Source of the DNA: Actinobacillus lignieresii
GTDB taxonomy: Bacteria > Pseudomonadota > Gammaproteobacteria > Enterobacterales > Pasteurellaceae
Length of the DNA: 64,000 bases
Reading direction: 5' to 3'
NCBI RefSeq assembly: GCF_900444945.1
Contig: NZ_UFRM01000001.1
Span: 816,501-880,500 of the forward strand
Within the stretch, counting starts at the first letter, position 1. The number at the start of each line of letters is the position of its first letter. The notes under the pieces were generated by a model. The model was not told the origin of the DNA, did no database searches, and worked only from the letters and a program-made list of their open reading frames with translations. A program made the position numbers and the translations under genes. Below, piece by piece: positions 49,730-59,216 of the stretch.

Positions 49730-50539
49730 TTAATACCTAGTTGCCGCTTTCATCACTTTCACAAATTCCGCTAATTCGCTAAGTAATTGCGTTTGGCTAT
49801 CTAAATTCTGTTCGATAATTTTCACAATCGCCGATCCGGAAATCGCACCGTCACAACCGAGTGCTAACGCTTCTTTAACTTGTTCAGGTTTAGCAATTCC
49901 AAAGCCTTGCAAAATCGGGGCGGAATTTGACCGCTTGAGGCTTTTAATAAGGTTATCTAAATTTTTGGCGTGAGCTTGGTTCTCAGCACTGGTTACACCG
50001 GCACGAGAAACCAAATAGGTATAGCCCTCAGTTAAACGTGCAATACGTTCAATTGTTGCTTTATCCGCATTCGGCGGACAAATGAAGACTGATTGAATGC
50101 CGTGTTTTTTCGCTGCTTGAGTAAATTCTTCAGCGGCAAGTACCGGCACATCAGCAATTAATACCGCATCAACGCCGGCTTCGGCACAACGTTTGAAAAA
50201 TACTTCTTGAGTTGGTACGAAAACTAAATTAGCACAAAGTAGCAAGCCAATTGGAATCTCAGGATATTTTGAGCGAATTTTGGCAATCATTTCAAAACAC
50301 GCATCGGTGCTGTAACCACCATCTAATGCCCGTTTATTCGCAGCTTGAATCACCGGTCCATCTAACAGTGGATCAGAAAATGGGAAACCAAGTTCCAAAG
50401 CATCCGCTCCGTTAGCGATTAATGTTTCGATAATTTCAAACGAACGATCAAAATCCGGATCGCATAGGGTAACAAACGGCACAAAAGCTCCTTCGTTTTT
50501 CGCTTTTAAATTAGCAAACAAAGTATCAAAACGACTCAT
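49730..50539 (-). CDS. trpA: tryptophan synthase alpha subunit
   Basis: Cleaves indole-3-glycerol phosphate to indole, channelled to TrpB. TIM barrel, about 269 residues. [35 protein letters not shown] (catalytic Glu/Asp), [14 protein letters not shown] and the phosphate loop [16 protein letters not shown] region are present. The ATG at 50539 ([11 protein letters not shown]) follows GGGGGA; an earlier in-frame start at 50554 overlaps trpB. trpEDC genes are not in the window. Confidence 0.96.
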   Translation of the reverse strand: MSRFDTLFANLKAKNEGAFVPFVTLCDPDFDRSFEIIETLIANGADALELGFPFSDPLLDGPVIQAANKRALDGGYSTDACFEMIAKIRSKYPEIPIGLLLCANLVFVPTQEVFFKRCAEAGVDAVLIADVPVLAAEEFTQAAKKHGIQSVFICPPNADKATIERIARLTEGYTYLVSRAGVTSAENQAHAKNLDNLIKSLKRSNSAPILQGFGIAKPEQVKEALALGCDGAISGSAIVKIIEQNLDSQTQLLSELAEFVKVMKAATRY

Positions 50540-50540
50540 A

Positions 50541-51731
50541 TTAGTTTCCCCCATTTAAAATTTTATCTACGGTAAAAATATCTTTATCGCCACGCCCGGA
50601 AAGATTGACCACCAAAAGTTGTTCTTTATCCGGATTTTGTGCAATCAGTTTTAGTGCGTAAGCCAATGCATGTGAACTTTCTAATGCCGGAATAATGCCT
50701 TCATTTTGTGCTAATGCTTGGAAAGCATCTAACGCTTCTTTATCAGTAATAGATACGTAATCTGCTCTGCCTGTGGCATTTAAATAGGCGTGTTGAGGCC
50801 CGACTGACGGGAAATCCAGCCCTGCCGAAATCGAATAAGATTCTTCGATTTGACCGTCTTTAGTTTGCATAATCGGCGATTTCATTCCGAAATAAATGCC
50901 GGTGGTACCATGTTTAAGCGGTGCGCCATGTTCGCCGGTTTCAATCCCTTTGCCAGCCGGTTCTACACCGATCAATTGCACGTCTTTTTCCTCAATAAAA
51001 TCTGCAAACATACCGATGGCATTCGAGCCGCCGCCAACCGCAGCAATTACAGCATCCGGTAAGCGGTCTTCTTTTTCTAAAATTTGACGCTTTGTTTCTT
51101 CGCCAATCATTTTTTGAAATTCACGTACCATAGTCGGGAACGGGTGTGGACCTGCCGCCGTACCGATTAAGTAATGGGTCGTTTCGTAATTTGCCGCCCA
51201 GTCTCGCATCGCTTCACAGCAAGCATCTTTTAATGAGCAAGAGCCTTTTTGTACAGGAATCACTTCCGCGCCCATTAAACGCATACGAAAGACATTCGGC
51301 GACTGACGTTCCACATCTTTCGCCCCCATATAAATGACACAAGGTAAATCTAACATTGCACAAGCTAATGCGGTCGCAACCCCGTGTTGCCCAGCACCGG
51401 TTTCCGCAATAATACGAGTTTTGCCCATACGTTTTGCTAATAACGCTTGTCCTAATACTTGGTTGGTTTTATGTGCGCCACCATGTAACAGATCTTCACG
51501 TTTAAGATAAAGTTTAGTTTTGCTTCCTTTGGTGAGATTACGGCAAAGCGTTAATGCAGTCGGGCGACCGGCGTAGTTTTTCAGTAAGTCGGTAAATTCC
51601 GCTTGGAATAACGGATCATTTTGTGCTTCAACAAAAGCAGCTTCGAGTCGTTTTAAGACCGGTACGAGAATTTCCGGAACGTACATTCCGCCGAATTCGC
51701 CGAAATAAGGATTAAGAAGTGTGTCGGACAT
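50541..51731 (-). CDS. trpB: tryptophan synthase beta subunit
   Basis: PLP enzyme making tryptophan from indole and serine, 396 residues. The PLP lysine is in [20 protein letters not shown]; the phosphate loop is [13 protein letters not shown]-terminal [15 protein letters not shown] is standard. Forms a separate trpBA operon behind a TrpR operator. Confidence 0.98.
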   Translation of the reverse strand: MSDTLLNPYFGEFGGMYVPEILVPVLKRLEAAFVEAQNDPLFQAEFTDLLKNYAGRPTALTLCRNLTKGSKTKLYLKREDLLHGGAHKTNQVLGQALLAKRMGKTRIIAETGAGQHGVATALACAMLDLPCVIYMGAKDVERQSPNVFRMRLMGAEVIPVQKGSCSLKDACCEAMRDWAANYETTHYLIGTAAGPHPFPTMVREFQKMIGEETKRQILEKEDRLPDAVIAAVGGGSNAIGMFADFIEEKDVQLIGVEPAGKGIETGEHGAPLKHGTTGIYFGMKSPIMQTKDGQIEESYSISAGLDFPSVGPQHAYLNATGRADYVSITDKEALDAFQALAQNEGIIPALESSHALAYALKLIAQNPDKEQLLVVNLSGRGDKDIFTVDKILNGGN

Positions 51732-51753
51732 ATCATGTTCTCTCTATAAATAT

Positions 51754-51777
51754 TATGTACTATTAAAATAGTACATA
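51754..51777 (-). promoter_or_regulatory. TrpR operator before trpBA
   Basis: Perfect inverted repeat TATGTACTAT (51754-51763) / ATAGTACATA (51768-51777) with a TAAA centre. Its core GTACTA-N6-TAGTAC equals the E. coli TrpR operator half-sites. It overlaps the predicted -10. Confidence 0.88.
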
Positions 51778-51793
51778 ACTTCACGATATGCAA
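51765..51793 (-). promoter_or_regulatory. trpBA promoter
   Basis: Minus-strand TTGCAT (plus 51788-51793), 17-base spacer, TATTTT (plus 51765-51770). The TrpR operator covers the -10, the classical repression layout. Confidence 0.55.
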
Positions 51794-51854
51794 GTAAAAA
51801 TTTATGATGATGAATTAAAGAAGAGAAATATTGGTGTAAGAACGGTTTGAAACC

Positions 51855-51899
51855 TTATAACTCAATGAGTTATAAACTCCCCTCTTTAGCAAAGAGGGG
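51855..51899. other. two tandem hairpins downstream of trpB promoter region
   Basis: TTATAACTC/GAGTTATAA (51855-51875) is followed three bases later by CCCCTCTTT/AAAGAGGGG (51879-51899), each a perfect 9-bp stem with a 3-base loop, in the gap before ydfG's 3' end. No T-run follows on either strand. It could be a bidirectional stem for ydfG or a dispersed intergenic element. Confidence 0.55.
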
Positions 51900-51913
51900 T
51901 AACAAGTTAGAAA

Positions 51914-52663
51914 TTAACCTCTTGCCACCGCAAGTGGTGAGAAAGTTTGTGCGGTCGGCATCACTTCAATACGGTTAATATTAACGTGTTCCGGTTGTTG
52001 GTTTAGCCATAACACAATGTTGGCAATATCTTCCGGTGCGACATAGTTCACGTTTTCATATACTTTTGCCGCTTTGTCGTCATCGCCTTTAAAGCGTACG
52101 TTCGAAAATTCCGTACCGCCGCATAAACCGGGTTCTACATTGGTTACACGTATTTTCGTACCGGCTAAATCCGCACGTAAATTGAGGCTAAATTGTTTCA
52201 CGAAAGCTTTAGTACCGCCATAAACGTTACCGCCTGGATAAGGATAATTACCGGCGATTGAACCTAAATTGATAATATGTCCGCTATTACGTTCAACCAT
52301 TTCCGGTAAAATCAAGCGAGTAACCGTCACAAGCCCTTTAATATTAGTGTCGATCATTTGATACCAATCTTTTAAATCGGTTTTATAAGCCGGTTCCAAC
52401 CCTAATGCCAATCCGGCATTATTCACTAATAAATCGACCGCTTGCCAGCCTGCCGGACGGTTATTTAACGCCTGAGTGGTAGCATCTTCATCACTGACAT
52501 CAAACGCAAACGGTAAAAAATTATTGCCAAATTGCGAATGTAATTCGTCAAGGCGTTCCTTACGTCTGCCGGTACCAATCACTTTATAACCTGATTGAAT
52601 CAATAATTTACAAATTGCTAAACCGAATCCTGCCGTTGCACCGGTCACTAATGCTGTTTTCAT
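51914..52663 (-). CDS. ydfG: NADP-dependent 3-hydroxy acid dehydrogenase YdfG
   Basis: Short-chain dehydrogenase acting on serine, allo-threonine and 3-hydroxy acids in E. coli. It is 249 residues. TGATAGFGLAI (cofactor loop), NNAGLALGLEPA, catalytic YGGTKAF, and EPGLCGGTEFSNVRFKGDD, which matches E. coli YdfG almost word for word. Confidence 0.95.
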   Translation of the reverse strand: MKTALVTGATAGFGLAICKLLIQSGYKVIGTGRRKERLDELHSQFGNNFLPFAFDVSDEDATTQALNNRPAGWQAVDLLVNNAGLALGLEPAYKTDLKDWYQMIDTNIKGLVTVTRLILPEMVERNSGHIINLGSIAGNYPYPGGNVYGGTKAFVKQFSLNLRADLAGTKIRVTNVEPGLCGGTEFSNVRFKGDDDKAAKVYENVNYVAPEDIANIVLWLNQQPEHVNINRIEVMPTAQTFSPLAVARG

Positions 52664-52700
52664 TGTGTTTGCCCTCTTATCATTTTTAAATCATATAAAT

Positions 52701-52749
52701 AACAAGCGGTCATATTTTGCAAATTTTTCACAAAATACAACCGCTTGTT
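52701..52749 (-). terminator. ycgN terminator from facing uptake signals
   Basis: AACAAGCGGT and ACCGCTTGTT arms with further pairing of ATTTTG/CAAAAT inside, immediately after the ycgN stop. Confidence 0.75.
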
Positions 52750-52752
52750 AGC

Positions 52753-53199
52753 TTAAACCTCATCGATTATAAATTCAAACCAATCTATCACATCTTTTTC
52801 ATGAATGCCGTTTGGAATAAGAATATCGGCATTTTTAACCGATTGCGGATCGTTAGAAATCAACGGATGCCAATCGAATAACGGCTTACCTTCATAAAGT
52901 AAACGGTAAGCACAGGTTTTCGGCAACCAGCCGAAATCTGGCAAATTTTTCTTGGTTAATTTGGTGCAATCCCGTTCAATTTTGAAACGATTCGGATAAT
53001 TGCTACAACGTCCTGTATTCACGTCCAGTAAATTACAAGCAACCGAAGTGTAATATAAACGCTCTCGTTTACCTCTGCCTTGAATATATTTGCGGTAGCA
53101 ACATTTTCCGCAACCGTCACACAATGCTTCCCATTCGGCATCATTCATTTCAAGTAGGCTTTTTGTTTGCCAAAAGTTTGGCGTTAATTGATTCGTCAT
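52753..53199 (-). CDS. ycgN: UPF0260 / YcgN cysteine-cluster protein
   Basis: Protein of 148 residues with ALCDGCGKCCYRKYIQG (CxxCxxCC-type cluster), further Cys in SVACNLLD, GRCSNYPNRF and RDCTKL, and WLPKTCAYRLLYEGKPLFDW. This is the conserved UPF0260 pattern, likely metal or iron-sulfur binding. Function unknown. It diverges from fhs. Confidence 0.9.
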   Translation of the reverse strand: MTNQLTPNFWQTKSLLEMNDAEWEALCDGCGKCCYRKYIQGRGKRERLYYTSVACNLLDVNTGRCSNYPNRFKIERDCTKLTKKNLPDFGWLPKTCAYRLLYEGKPLFDWHPLISNDPQSVKNADILIPNGIHEKDVIDWFEFIIDEV

Positions 53200-53273
53200 C
53201 TTTTTTTGTTAAATAGCTGTTACAGTTCTTTATTTTAGATAGATTTTAGCATATTCTAGCGTAGTTTTAAAAA

Positions 53274-53285
53274 GCAAACGTTTGC
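53274..53285 (+). promoter_or_regulatory. PurR operator upstream of fhs
   Basis: GCAAACGTTTGC, a perfect 12-base palindrome equal to the PurR consensus core, lies 15 bases before the fhs ATG and 6 bases before its GGAGG. Its position fits repression of fhs. Confidence 0.75.
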
Positions 53286-53300
53286 CACACTGGAGGATGA

Positions 53301-54971
53301 ATGAAAAGCGATGTAGAAATTGCTCAAGCTGCCATTATGCAGCCGATTAATAAAATTGCGGAAAAATTAGGTTTAAATGCCGATCAAATCGAACAATACG
53401 GCAAATATAAAGCGAAAATTAACCCTACAGATGCGTTTAAATTACCGGCTAAAAACGGTAAATTAATTTTAGTGACTGCGATTAATCCGACGCCGGCAGG
53501 AGAAGGCAAAACCACAGTAACCATCGGTTTAACCGATGCGTTAAATCAACTTGGTAAAAATGCTGTGGTTGCGGCACGTGAGCCGTCATTAGGCCCGGTA
53601 TTCGGCGTGAAAGGCGGTGCGGCTGGCGGCGGTTATGCACAAGTATTGCCAATGGAAGATATTAACTTACACTTTACCGGCGATTTCCACGCAATTACCA
53701 GTGCTAATAACCTTTTAGCTGCGTTATTGGATAACCACATCTACCAAGGCAATACATTAAATATTGATACCAAACGTGTGTTATGGCGTCGTGTAATTGA
53801 TATGAATGATCGTCAATTACGTAACGTATTAGGCGGTTTAGGCAATCCGACTGACGGTGTGATTCGTCCGGACGGTTTCGATATTACCGTGGCTTCAGAA
53901 GTGATGGCAATTTTCTGTTTAGCGAAAGATCTTGTCGATTTAAAAACGCGTTTAGGTAATATCTTAGTTGCTTACACTAAAGATAAACAGCCGGTTTATG
54001 CGAAAGATTTAAATGCGCACGGTGCAATGGCTGCCTTGTTGAAGGATGCGATTAAACCGAATTTAGTCCAAACGATTGAAGGCAGCCCTGCCTTTATTCA
54101 CGGTGGTCCGTTTGCTAATATCGCTCACGGTTGTAACTCGGTGACTGCAACGCGTTTAGCATTACATTTAGGCAATTATGCGGTGACGGAAGCCGGCTTT
54201 GGCGCGGATTTAGGTGCAGAAAAATTCTGTGATATTAAATGCCGTTTAGCGGATCTTAAACCGGATGTGGCGGTAGTCGTTGCCACAGTAAAAGCGCTGA
54301 AATATAACGGCGGTGTTGAAAAAGCGAATTTAGCTGAAGAAAATTTAACCGCTTTACAACAGGGTTTACCGAATCTGCTTAAACATATCAGTAACCTCAA
54401 AAATGTATTTGGTTTACCGGTAGTGGTCGCATTAAACCGCTTTGTATCAGATACTGATGCAGAATTAGCCCTAATTCAGACCGCTTGTGCGGAACAAGGT
54501 GTGGAAGTATCACTTACCGAGGTTTGGGGTAAAGGCGGTGCCGGTGGTGTGGACTTGGCACAAAAAGTGTTAAAAGCGATTGATGAACAAGAGAACCGTT
54601 TTAATTTCGTCTATGATGCGAATGAAAGCGTGCAAAACAAAATCAGAGCGATCGCACAAAAAATTTATGGTGCGGACGATGTGAGTTTTAGTGCCGAAGC
54701 CTTAGCGGAAATTAAAAATCTGGAAAAATTAGGTTTAGATAAATTACCGATTTGTATGGCGAAAACACAATACTCATTAAGCGATAATGCCAAATTACTT
54801 GGTTGCCCAAGCGGTTTTACTGTTACCGTACGTAGTATTAGCGTCTCTGCCGGTGCCGGCTTTATCGTTGCGATTTGCGGTAGCATTATGCGTATGCCGG
54901 GCTTACCGAAAGTACCGGCGGCAAATCGTATTGATGTGGATGAAAACGGTTTGATTACCGGTTTATTCTAA
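53301..54971 (+). CDS. fhs: formate-tetrahydrofolate ligase
   Basis: Makes 10-formyl-THF from formate, THF and ATP, feeding purine synthesis. It is 556 residues. N-terminal [23 protein letters not shown] loop [38 protein letters not shown] and [15 protein letters not shown] are diagnostic. GGAGG precedes the ATG. A PurR box just upstream couples it to purine supply. Confidence 0.97.
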   Translation: MKSDVEIAQAAIMQPINKIAEKLGLNADQIEQYGKYKAKINPTDAFKLPAKNGKLILVTAINPTPAGEGKTTVTIGLTDALNQLGKNAVVAAREPSLGPVFGVKGGAAGGGYAQVLPMEDINLHFTGDFHAITSANNLLAALLDNHIYQGNTLNIDTKRVLWRRVIDMNDRQLRNVLGGLGNPTDGVIRPDGFDITVASEVMAIFCLAKDLVDLKTRLGNILVAYTKDKQPVYAKDLNAHGAMAALLKDAIKPNLVQTIEGSPAFIHGGPFANIAHGCNSVTATRLALHLGNYAVTEAGFGADLGAEKFCDIKCRLADLKPDVAVVVATVKALKYNGGVEKANLAEENLTALQQGLPNLLKHISNLKNVFGLPVVVALNRFVSDTDAELALIQTACAEQGVEVSLTEVWGKGGAGGVDLAQKVLKAIDEQENRFNFVYDANESVQNKIRAIAQKIYGADDVSFSAEALAEIKNLEKLGLDKLPICMAKTQYSLSDNAKLLGCPSGFTVTVRSISVSAGAGFIVAICGSIMRMPGLPKVPAANRIDVDENGLITGLF

Positions 54972-54984
54972 CCATAACGCTTAC

Positions 54985-55015
54985 AAAAATCCCCGCCAAA
55001 TGCGGGGATTTTTTA
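54985..55015 (+). terminator. fhs terminator
   Basis: Ten-bp stem AAATCCCCGC / GCGGGGATTT with loop CAAAT, then TTTT. The YbjQ-like gene converges on it. Confidence 0.92.
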
Positions 55016-55076
55016 TAGGATAATTTGCAAAAAAGCAGTGAAAAATGACCGCTTGGATGCGTGCAATCTGTCAGAT

Positions 55077-55397
55077 TTAACGAATCACGACTGCAGTGCC
55101 GGTTGCGACCACAATAAACATACCTTTATCGCCGCCCATTGATTGATATTCCATTGAAACACCCACCACTGCATTGGCACCGACACGTTTCGCTTCTTTT
55201 TCCAATTCGGCTAACGCTTCTTGTCTGGCACTATTTAACTTACTTTCATAAGCCCCAGAACGACCGCCAATCACGTCGGTAATACTCGCAAAAAAATCAC
55301 GAATAAAATTCGCACCGGAAACCACTTCGCCAAACACTAAACCTTTATATTCAGTGATTTGGTGACCTTCAATAGTTGGTGTGGTGGTAATAATCAT
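55077..55397 (-). CDS. YbjQ-like UPF0145 protein
   Basis: Protein of 106 residues: [21 protein letters not shown] at the N-terminus, [36 protein letters not shown]. This is the complete UPF0145 pattern. Known structure forms a pentamer; function unknown. Confidence 0.92.
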   Translation of the reverse strand: MIITTTPTIEGHQITEYKGLVFGEVVSGANFIRDFFASITDVIGGRSGAYESKLNSARQEALAELEKEAKRVGANAVVGVSMEYQSMGGDKGMFIVVATGTAVVIR

Positions 55398-55424
55398 ATT
55401 TTCTCCTCGTAAACGTGACTTCGC

Positions 55425-56021
55425 TTACTTTAGTAACTGTTGTTTTAATACATCCAATGCAATCGCACGGTGTGAAATTTGCTTTTTCTCGCTGGTTTCC
55501 AACTCGGCAAAACTACAATTTTTAGGCGGGTAGAAAAACAGCGAATCATAACCAAAACCGTTTTGACCGCGTTCTTCACGTAAAATTTCACCGAAACATT
55601 CGCCTAAGGCAATTTTCGGTGTCGGATCGGTTTCGTGTTGTAGAAAAACGATACAACTGACAAATTTCGCCCCACGTTTTTCACCCGCAACATTTTGCAT
55701 TTCGGCTAATAATTTTTGGCGATTCGCCTCATCATTACTGTCTTCCCCCGCATAACGGGCGGAATAAAGCCCCGGTGCACCGCCAAGCGCATCTACCGCT
55801 AAGCCCGAATCGTCCGCAATGGCCGGTAGTCCGGTCATTTTTGAAGCATAACGTGCTTTTAACAACGCATTTTCAACGAAAGTCAAACCGGTTTCTTCCG
55901 GTGATTCAATACCGAATTCACTTTGCGCCACCACATCAAAGCCAAATTGCGCTAATACATCCGCCATTTCTTTGACTTTACCTTTATTTCCTGTGGCTAA
56001 CACGACTTTAGTTTGTTCCAT
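55425..56021 (-). CDS. rdgB: XTP/dITP diphosphatase
   Basis: House-cleaning pyrophosphatase that removes inosine- and xanthosine-type triphosphates. It is 198 residues: [56 protein letters not shown] and [10 protein letters not shown]. All are HAM1/RdgB hallmarks. Confidence 0.96.
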   Translation of the reverse strand: MEQTKVVLATGNKGKVKEMADVLAQFGFDVVAQSEFGIESPEETGLTFVENALLKARYASKMTGLPAIADDSGLAVDALGGAPGLYSARYAGEDSNDEANRQKLLAEMQNVAGEKRGAKFVSCIVFLQHETDPTPKIALGECFGEILREERGQNGFGYDSLFFYPPKNCSFAELETSEKKQISHRAIALDVLKQQLLK

Positions 56022-56060
56022 TTATGATCCTTTTGCAAAAATTTGATAAAAAATGACCGC

Positions 56061-56579
56061 TTATTCAATGCCTTTTTGATAAGACATCATCAATAACGTA
56101 CGCCATTTGTCCTGCCCTTGTTCATCTTTGCCCATATTGGCAATATGCGGAAATCTGCCCCACTGTTCAAAGCCGTGCTTACGCATTAGATTTTGGCTGA
56201 TTTGATTCAATTCGAACACGTATGCCATCAGAGTATGAATATTATGTTTCAACATTTCCGCTTGCATAAACTTGATGATCTTCGAACCGTAGCCTTTACC
56301 TTTAGCACTACCGTCTAAATAAATACTAATTTCAGAGGTATGCACAAACGCCGGTCGCTCGTAAAACGGCGAAAAGCTAAACCAGCCGGCAATGCCGTTT
56401 TCATCTTCTACCGTCCAAATCGGGTATTGTTCGCTGGTTAAATGAAAATCAAACCAAGCTCGACGATTAATCGGGGTTGCCAATTCCAAATCCGCCGTAA
56501 TTTGATGAGTCGGAATCGCTTGATTGTAAATATTTAAAATGGTTTCGAAATCCGCTTCCGTCGATTTTCGAATCTGCAT
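56061..56579 (-). CDS. GNAT-family N-acetyltransferase
   Basis: Protein of 172 residues in the phosphinothricin-acetyltransferase-like branch. The acetyl-CoA loop is DGSAKGKGYGSKIIKFM; HTSEISIYLD precedes it, and LMRKHGFEQWGRFP follows. Substrate unknown; annotations in this family as a herbicide resistance enzyme rarely hold. Confidence 0.82.
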   Translation of the reverse strand: MQIRKSTEADFETILNIYNQAIPTHQITADLELATPINRRAWFDFHLTSEQYPIWTVEDENGIAGWFSFSPFYERPAFVHTSEISIYLDGSAKGKGYGSKIIKFMQAEMLKHNIHTLMAYVFELNQISQNLMRKHGFEQWGRFPHIANMGKDEQGQDKWRTLLMMSYQKGIE

Positions 56580-56601
56580 TTAGTGCCTTCCTTTATAAAA
56601 A

Positions 56602-58317
56602 TTATGCGGTAATCATATTCGGTAATACGACCACTACTTCAACACCGCCTTCCGGACGGTTTTTAATACTGAATTCGCCTTTTAATTCCGCCGCGCGTTC
56701 TTTCATGATTGTCAGCCCGTAATGCCCTTCCGGCTCAATATCACTTGCAATACCTTTGCCGTTATCACGAATAATTAAGCAATGTTCACCATCGGCATTG
56801 GTTTCCGCCACCACATAGATTTCCGTTGCATTAGCATGTTTAATCGCATTAATGACCGCTTCACGCACAATCTGTAACGCATGAACTTGTTGCTGCGCAC
56901 TAAAAATTTGCGAAGGCAATTTACAATTCAGACGAATTTGAGCCGATGTTCGGATTCTTAATGAGTCCAACACTCGTTCCAACGCATGCGTAAGATTAGC
57001 TTCTTCTATCGTTAAACGGAATGTCGAAAGCAATTCGCGCAATTGACTATAGGCTTCGTTCAGAGCCTTTTCAAAATCGTTTAAAATGACTTTCTGTTTG
57101 TCCCAATCTTGTTTAACTTCGCCGTTACGCTTTAATAAGCTGACTTGAATTTTAAAAAACGTCAGCGACTGCGCCAACGAATCATGCAGTTCCCTCGCAA
57201 TAATCGAACGCTCTTCCATTAACAACAACTGCTGTTGTTGCTTTTGTACCTGCAGTACGTAAAGACTGCGCCCTATCATTTCCGATACGTTTTGGATTAA
57301 ACGCTCATCCGGACATAAAAGTGACGGTTTCCAACGCAATAAAGCCAGCTTTTCATTTTCAATCGCAATTTCATTAAACTGCCAATCTTGTTCCGGCGCA
57401 TTATCAATGGTTACGTTCCAATAATCCGCGCCATAGACCTGAATTTCGATACCGCGTAATTGTTCATTATCCAAAATCGTTTGTAATACTTTAAATAGTA
57501 CGCTTTGATTGACCGGTTTGGCGGTTAGTAATTGAGAACATTGGAAAAGTACCAATAACGAGCGATTAACCGCCATTAAACGCCGCGTTTTATCTTCCAC
57601 TTTTTCTTCCAAAGAAGCGTAAAGTTTAGCCAGCTCGCTTGCCATCTGCGTAAAAGCGGACGAAAGAAGACCGAGTTCGTTAGGATCATCCACCGCCAAT
57701 CGGATATGATCAAAATCTTCGTTTTTCACTTGTCGGCTTGCCGTGACCAATTGATTAAGCGGAGTAATAATACGTTTACGGGTGTACCATACGCCGAAAT
57801 AGGCTAACGCAATAATCAGTAACATCGACACGGCAATTACGCCGATTGCCACTTTTAATTTCAGTTCGACAAATTCCTGTAACTGCCAAACAAAATTATT
57901 CACCTGATTCGCATAACCTTCTATGTTGGCTTCATAGGCGTTTCTATCCCGCTTAACGATAAAAGACTCCATTTCCAGCCAGTTTTTTTGCAACTTGGCA
58001 TAAGCCTCCGTAACCTCTTTCGGCAATAAACACTTATGTTCTAAAGAGTCTTGAATCTCCGGCGAATTTAAACTTTGGCGATATTCGGCTAGACGAGCCG
58101 GAATAGATTGCGGATGATGTTCCATTTCATAAAGAAAACGGTAACTCTGCATTCGCAACGAACCGGAGACATTAATCAGCCCCGCATCCGATTTATTACT
58201 CCACATAATACTGAGTGAAATGCCGCTGATTAAAGAGGCAAAAGCAATCATCACCAGAAAATAGAATCCGATACGACGAGCGATAGAATATTTAGAATAA
58301 TTAACCGGTTTATTCAT
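56602..58317 (-). CDS. narQ: nitrate/nitrite sensor histidine kinase NarQ
   Basis: Inner-membrane sensor, 571 residues, that phosphorylates NarP/NarL. Periplasmic sensor between two membrane helices (about 15-37 and 155-175) contains the P-box VSGSLRMQSYRFLYEM. HAMP follows, then a GAF-like region, H-box ELHDSLAQSLTFFK (His about 378) of the HisKA_3 type, and the ATPase N-box VREAVINAIKHANATEI. The start overlaps the ybhA stop as TAATG (58319-58315). The cognate NarP is outside the window. Confidence 0.94.
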   Translation of the reverse strand: MNKPVNYSKYSIARRIGFYFLVMIAFASLISGISLSIMWSNKSDAGLINVSGSLRMQSYRFLYEMEHHPQSIPARLAEYRQSLNSPEIQDSLEHKCLLPKEVTEAYAKLQKNWLEMESFIVKRDRNAYEANIEGYANQVNNFVWQLQEFVELKLKVAIGVIAVSMLLIIALAYFGVWYTRKRIITPLNQLVTASRQVKNEDFDHIRLAVDDPNELGLLSSAFTQMASELAKLYASLEEKVEDKTRRLMAVNRSLLVLFQCSQLLTAKPVNQSVLFKVLQTILDNEQLRGIEIQVYGADYWNVTIDNAPEQDWQFNEIAIENEKLALLRWKPSLLCPDERLIQNVSEMIGRSLYVLQVQKQQQQLLLMEERSIIARELHDSLAQSLTFFKIQVSLLKRNGEVKQDWDKQKVILNDFEKALNEAYSQLRELLSTFRLTIEEANLTHALERVLDSLRIRTSAQIRLNCKLPSQIFSAQQQVHALQIVREAVINAIKHANATEIYVVAETNADGEHCLIIRDNGKGIASDIEPEGHYGLTIMKERAAELKGEFSIKNRPEGGVEVVVVLPNMITA

Positions 58318-59135
58318 TATAAATTAAGTAATTCCGTTAATGTTTTTGCAATACTGTCTTCACTATTGGAACCGATGGTTTTATCGGCGCGCTGCTTGAC
58401 TTCTTCTTCCGAATCCCCCATTGCAATGCCGAGTCCGACAAGCTCCAGCATCGAAATATCGTTAAAATTATCACCGAAGGCAATCACATTTTGCGGTTCG
58501 ATACCTTCCATTTTCAGTAATTCCGCTAACATTGCGCCTTTGCTATTACCTACACTGGTAATATCCACTCTATCCACCCAAGACCATTCCGGACTGAATT
58601 GATCAAGCGGTAACTTTTTCACGAAATTTTGCATTTTTTCCAAATTCGGATCACTAATCAGCACTTTCCAAACCGTCGTTCCCTTATCGATTTCTTGCTG
58701 AAAACTTTCCAATTGATAAACGTTAGGACGAACGGATTCCGGACAAGAAGCAACCCATTGCTGTAATTTTGCAAAATGCGGATTTAGTTGTTCGTAAGTC
58801 ATTGCATCGCGAAAATAAACTGCGGTATGAATTCCTTGCGATTTAGCATCATTAATCAGATGAGAGGCTTGCTCCGCCGTTAGCGGTTTACCGGATAGCA
58901 CCTTATCATGCTGAAAATCATATAAATAAGTACCGTTACAACACACTACCGGCGTATCTAACTCGATTTCCGCATAATACGGGCGAACGGCCGTATGATG
59001 ACGTCCCGTTACGAAGAAAACTTTTATGCCTTTTTCACGTGCTTTTTTGATTGCTTGTTTACTGGATTCGAGAATGGTTGCGTGGGGATTAAGAAGGGTT
59101 CCGTCGAGATCGAAAGCAATAGCTTGATAGGTCAT
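58317..59135 (-). CDS. ybhA: HAD-family phosphatase YbhA (pyridoxal phosphate phosphatase-like)
   Basis: Cof-type (HAD IIB) phosphatase of 272 residues. DLDGTLLNPHAT supplies the nucleophile Asp; VTGRHHTAVRPYYAEIELDT, CCNGTYLYD, GNSKGAMLAEL and FGDNFNDISMLELVGLGIAM closely match E. coli YbhA, which dephosphorylates PLP among others. It is translationally coupled to narQ. Relevance to pdxST elsewhere in the window is inference. Confidence 0.88.
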   Translation of the reverse strand: MTYQAIAFDLDGTLLNPHATILESSKQAIKKAREKGIKVFFVTGRHHTAVRPYYAEIELDTPVVCCNGTYLYDFQHDKVLSGKPLTAEQASHLINDAKSQGIHTAVYFRDAMTYEQLNPHFAKLQQWVASCPESVRPNVYQLESFQQEIDKGTTVWKVLISDPNLEKMQNFVKKLPLDQFSPEWSWVDRVDITSVGNSKGAMLAELLKMEGIEPQNVIAFGDNFNDISMLELVGLGIAMGDSEEEVKQRADKTIGSNSEDSIAKTLTELLNL

Positions 59136-59154
59136 AAATTTTCTCCTGCATAAA

Positions 59155-59185
59155 CGTAAAAAAGGCTACTTTATAAAGTAGCCCC
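59155..59185 (-). terminator. terminator of the OmpA-like lipoprotein gene
   Basis: Nine-bp stem GGCTACTTT / AAAGTAGCC with a two-base centre and minus-strand TTTTTTAC. Confidence 0.82.
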
Positions 59186-59216
59186 TATTTTACTCCAGTT
59201 AAAGAGAAACTGTAAA

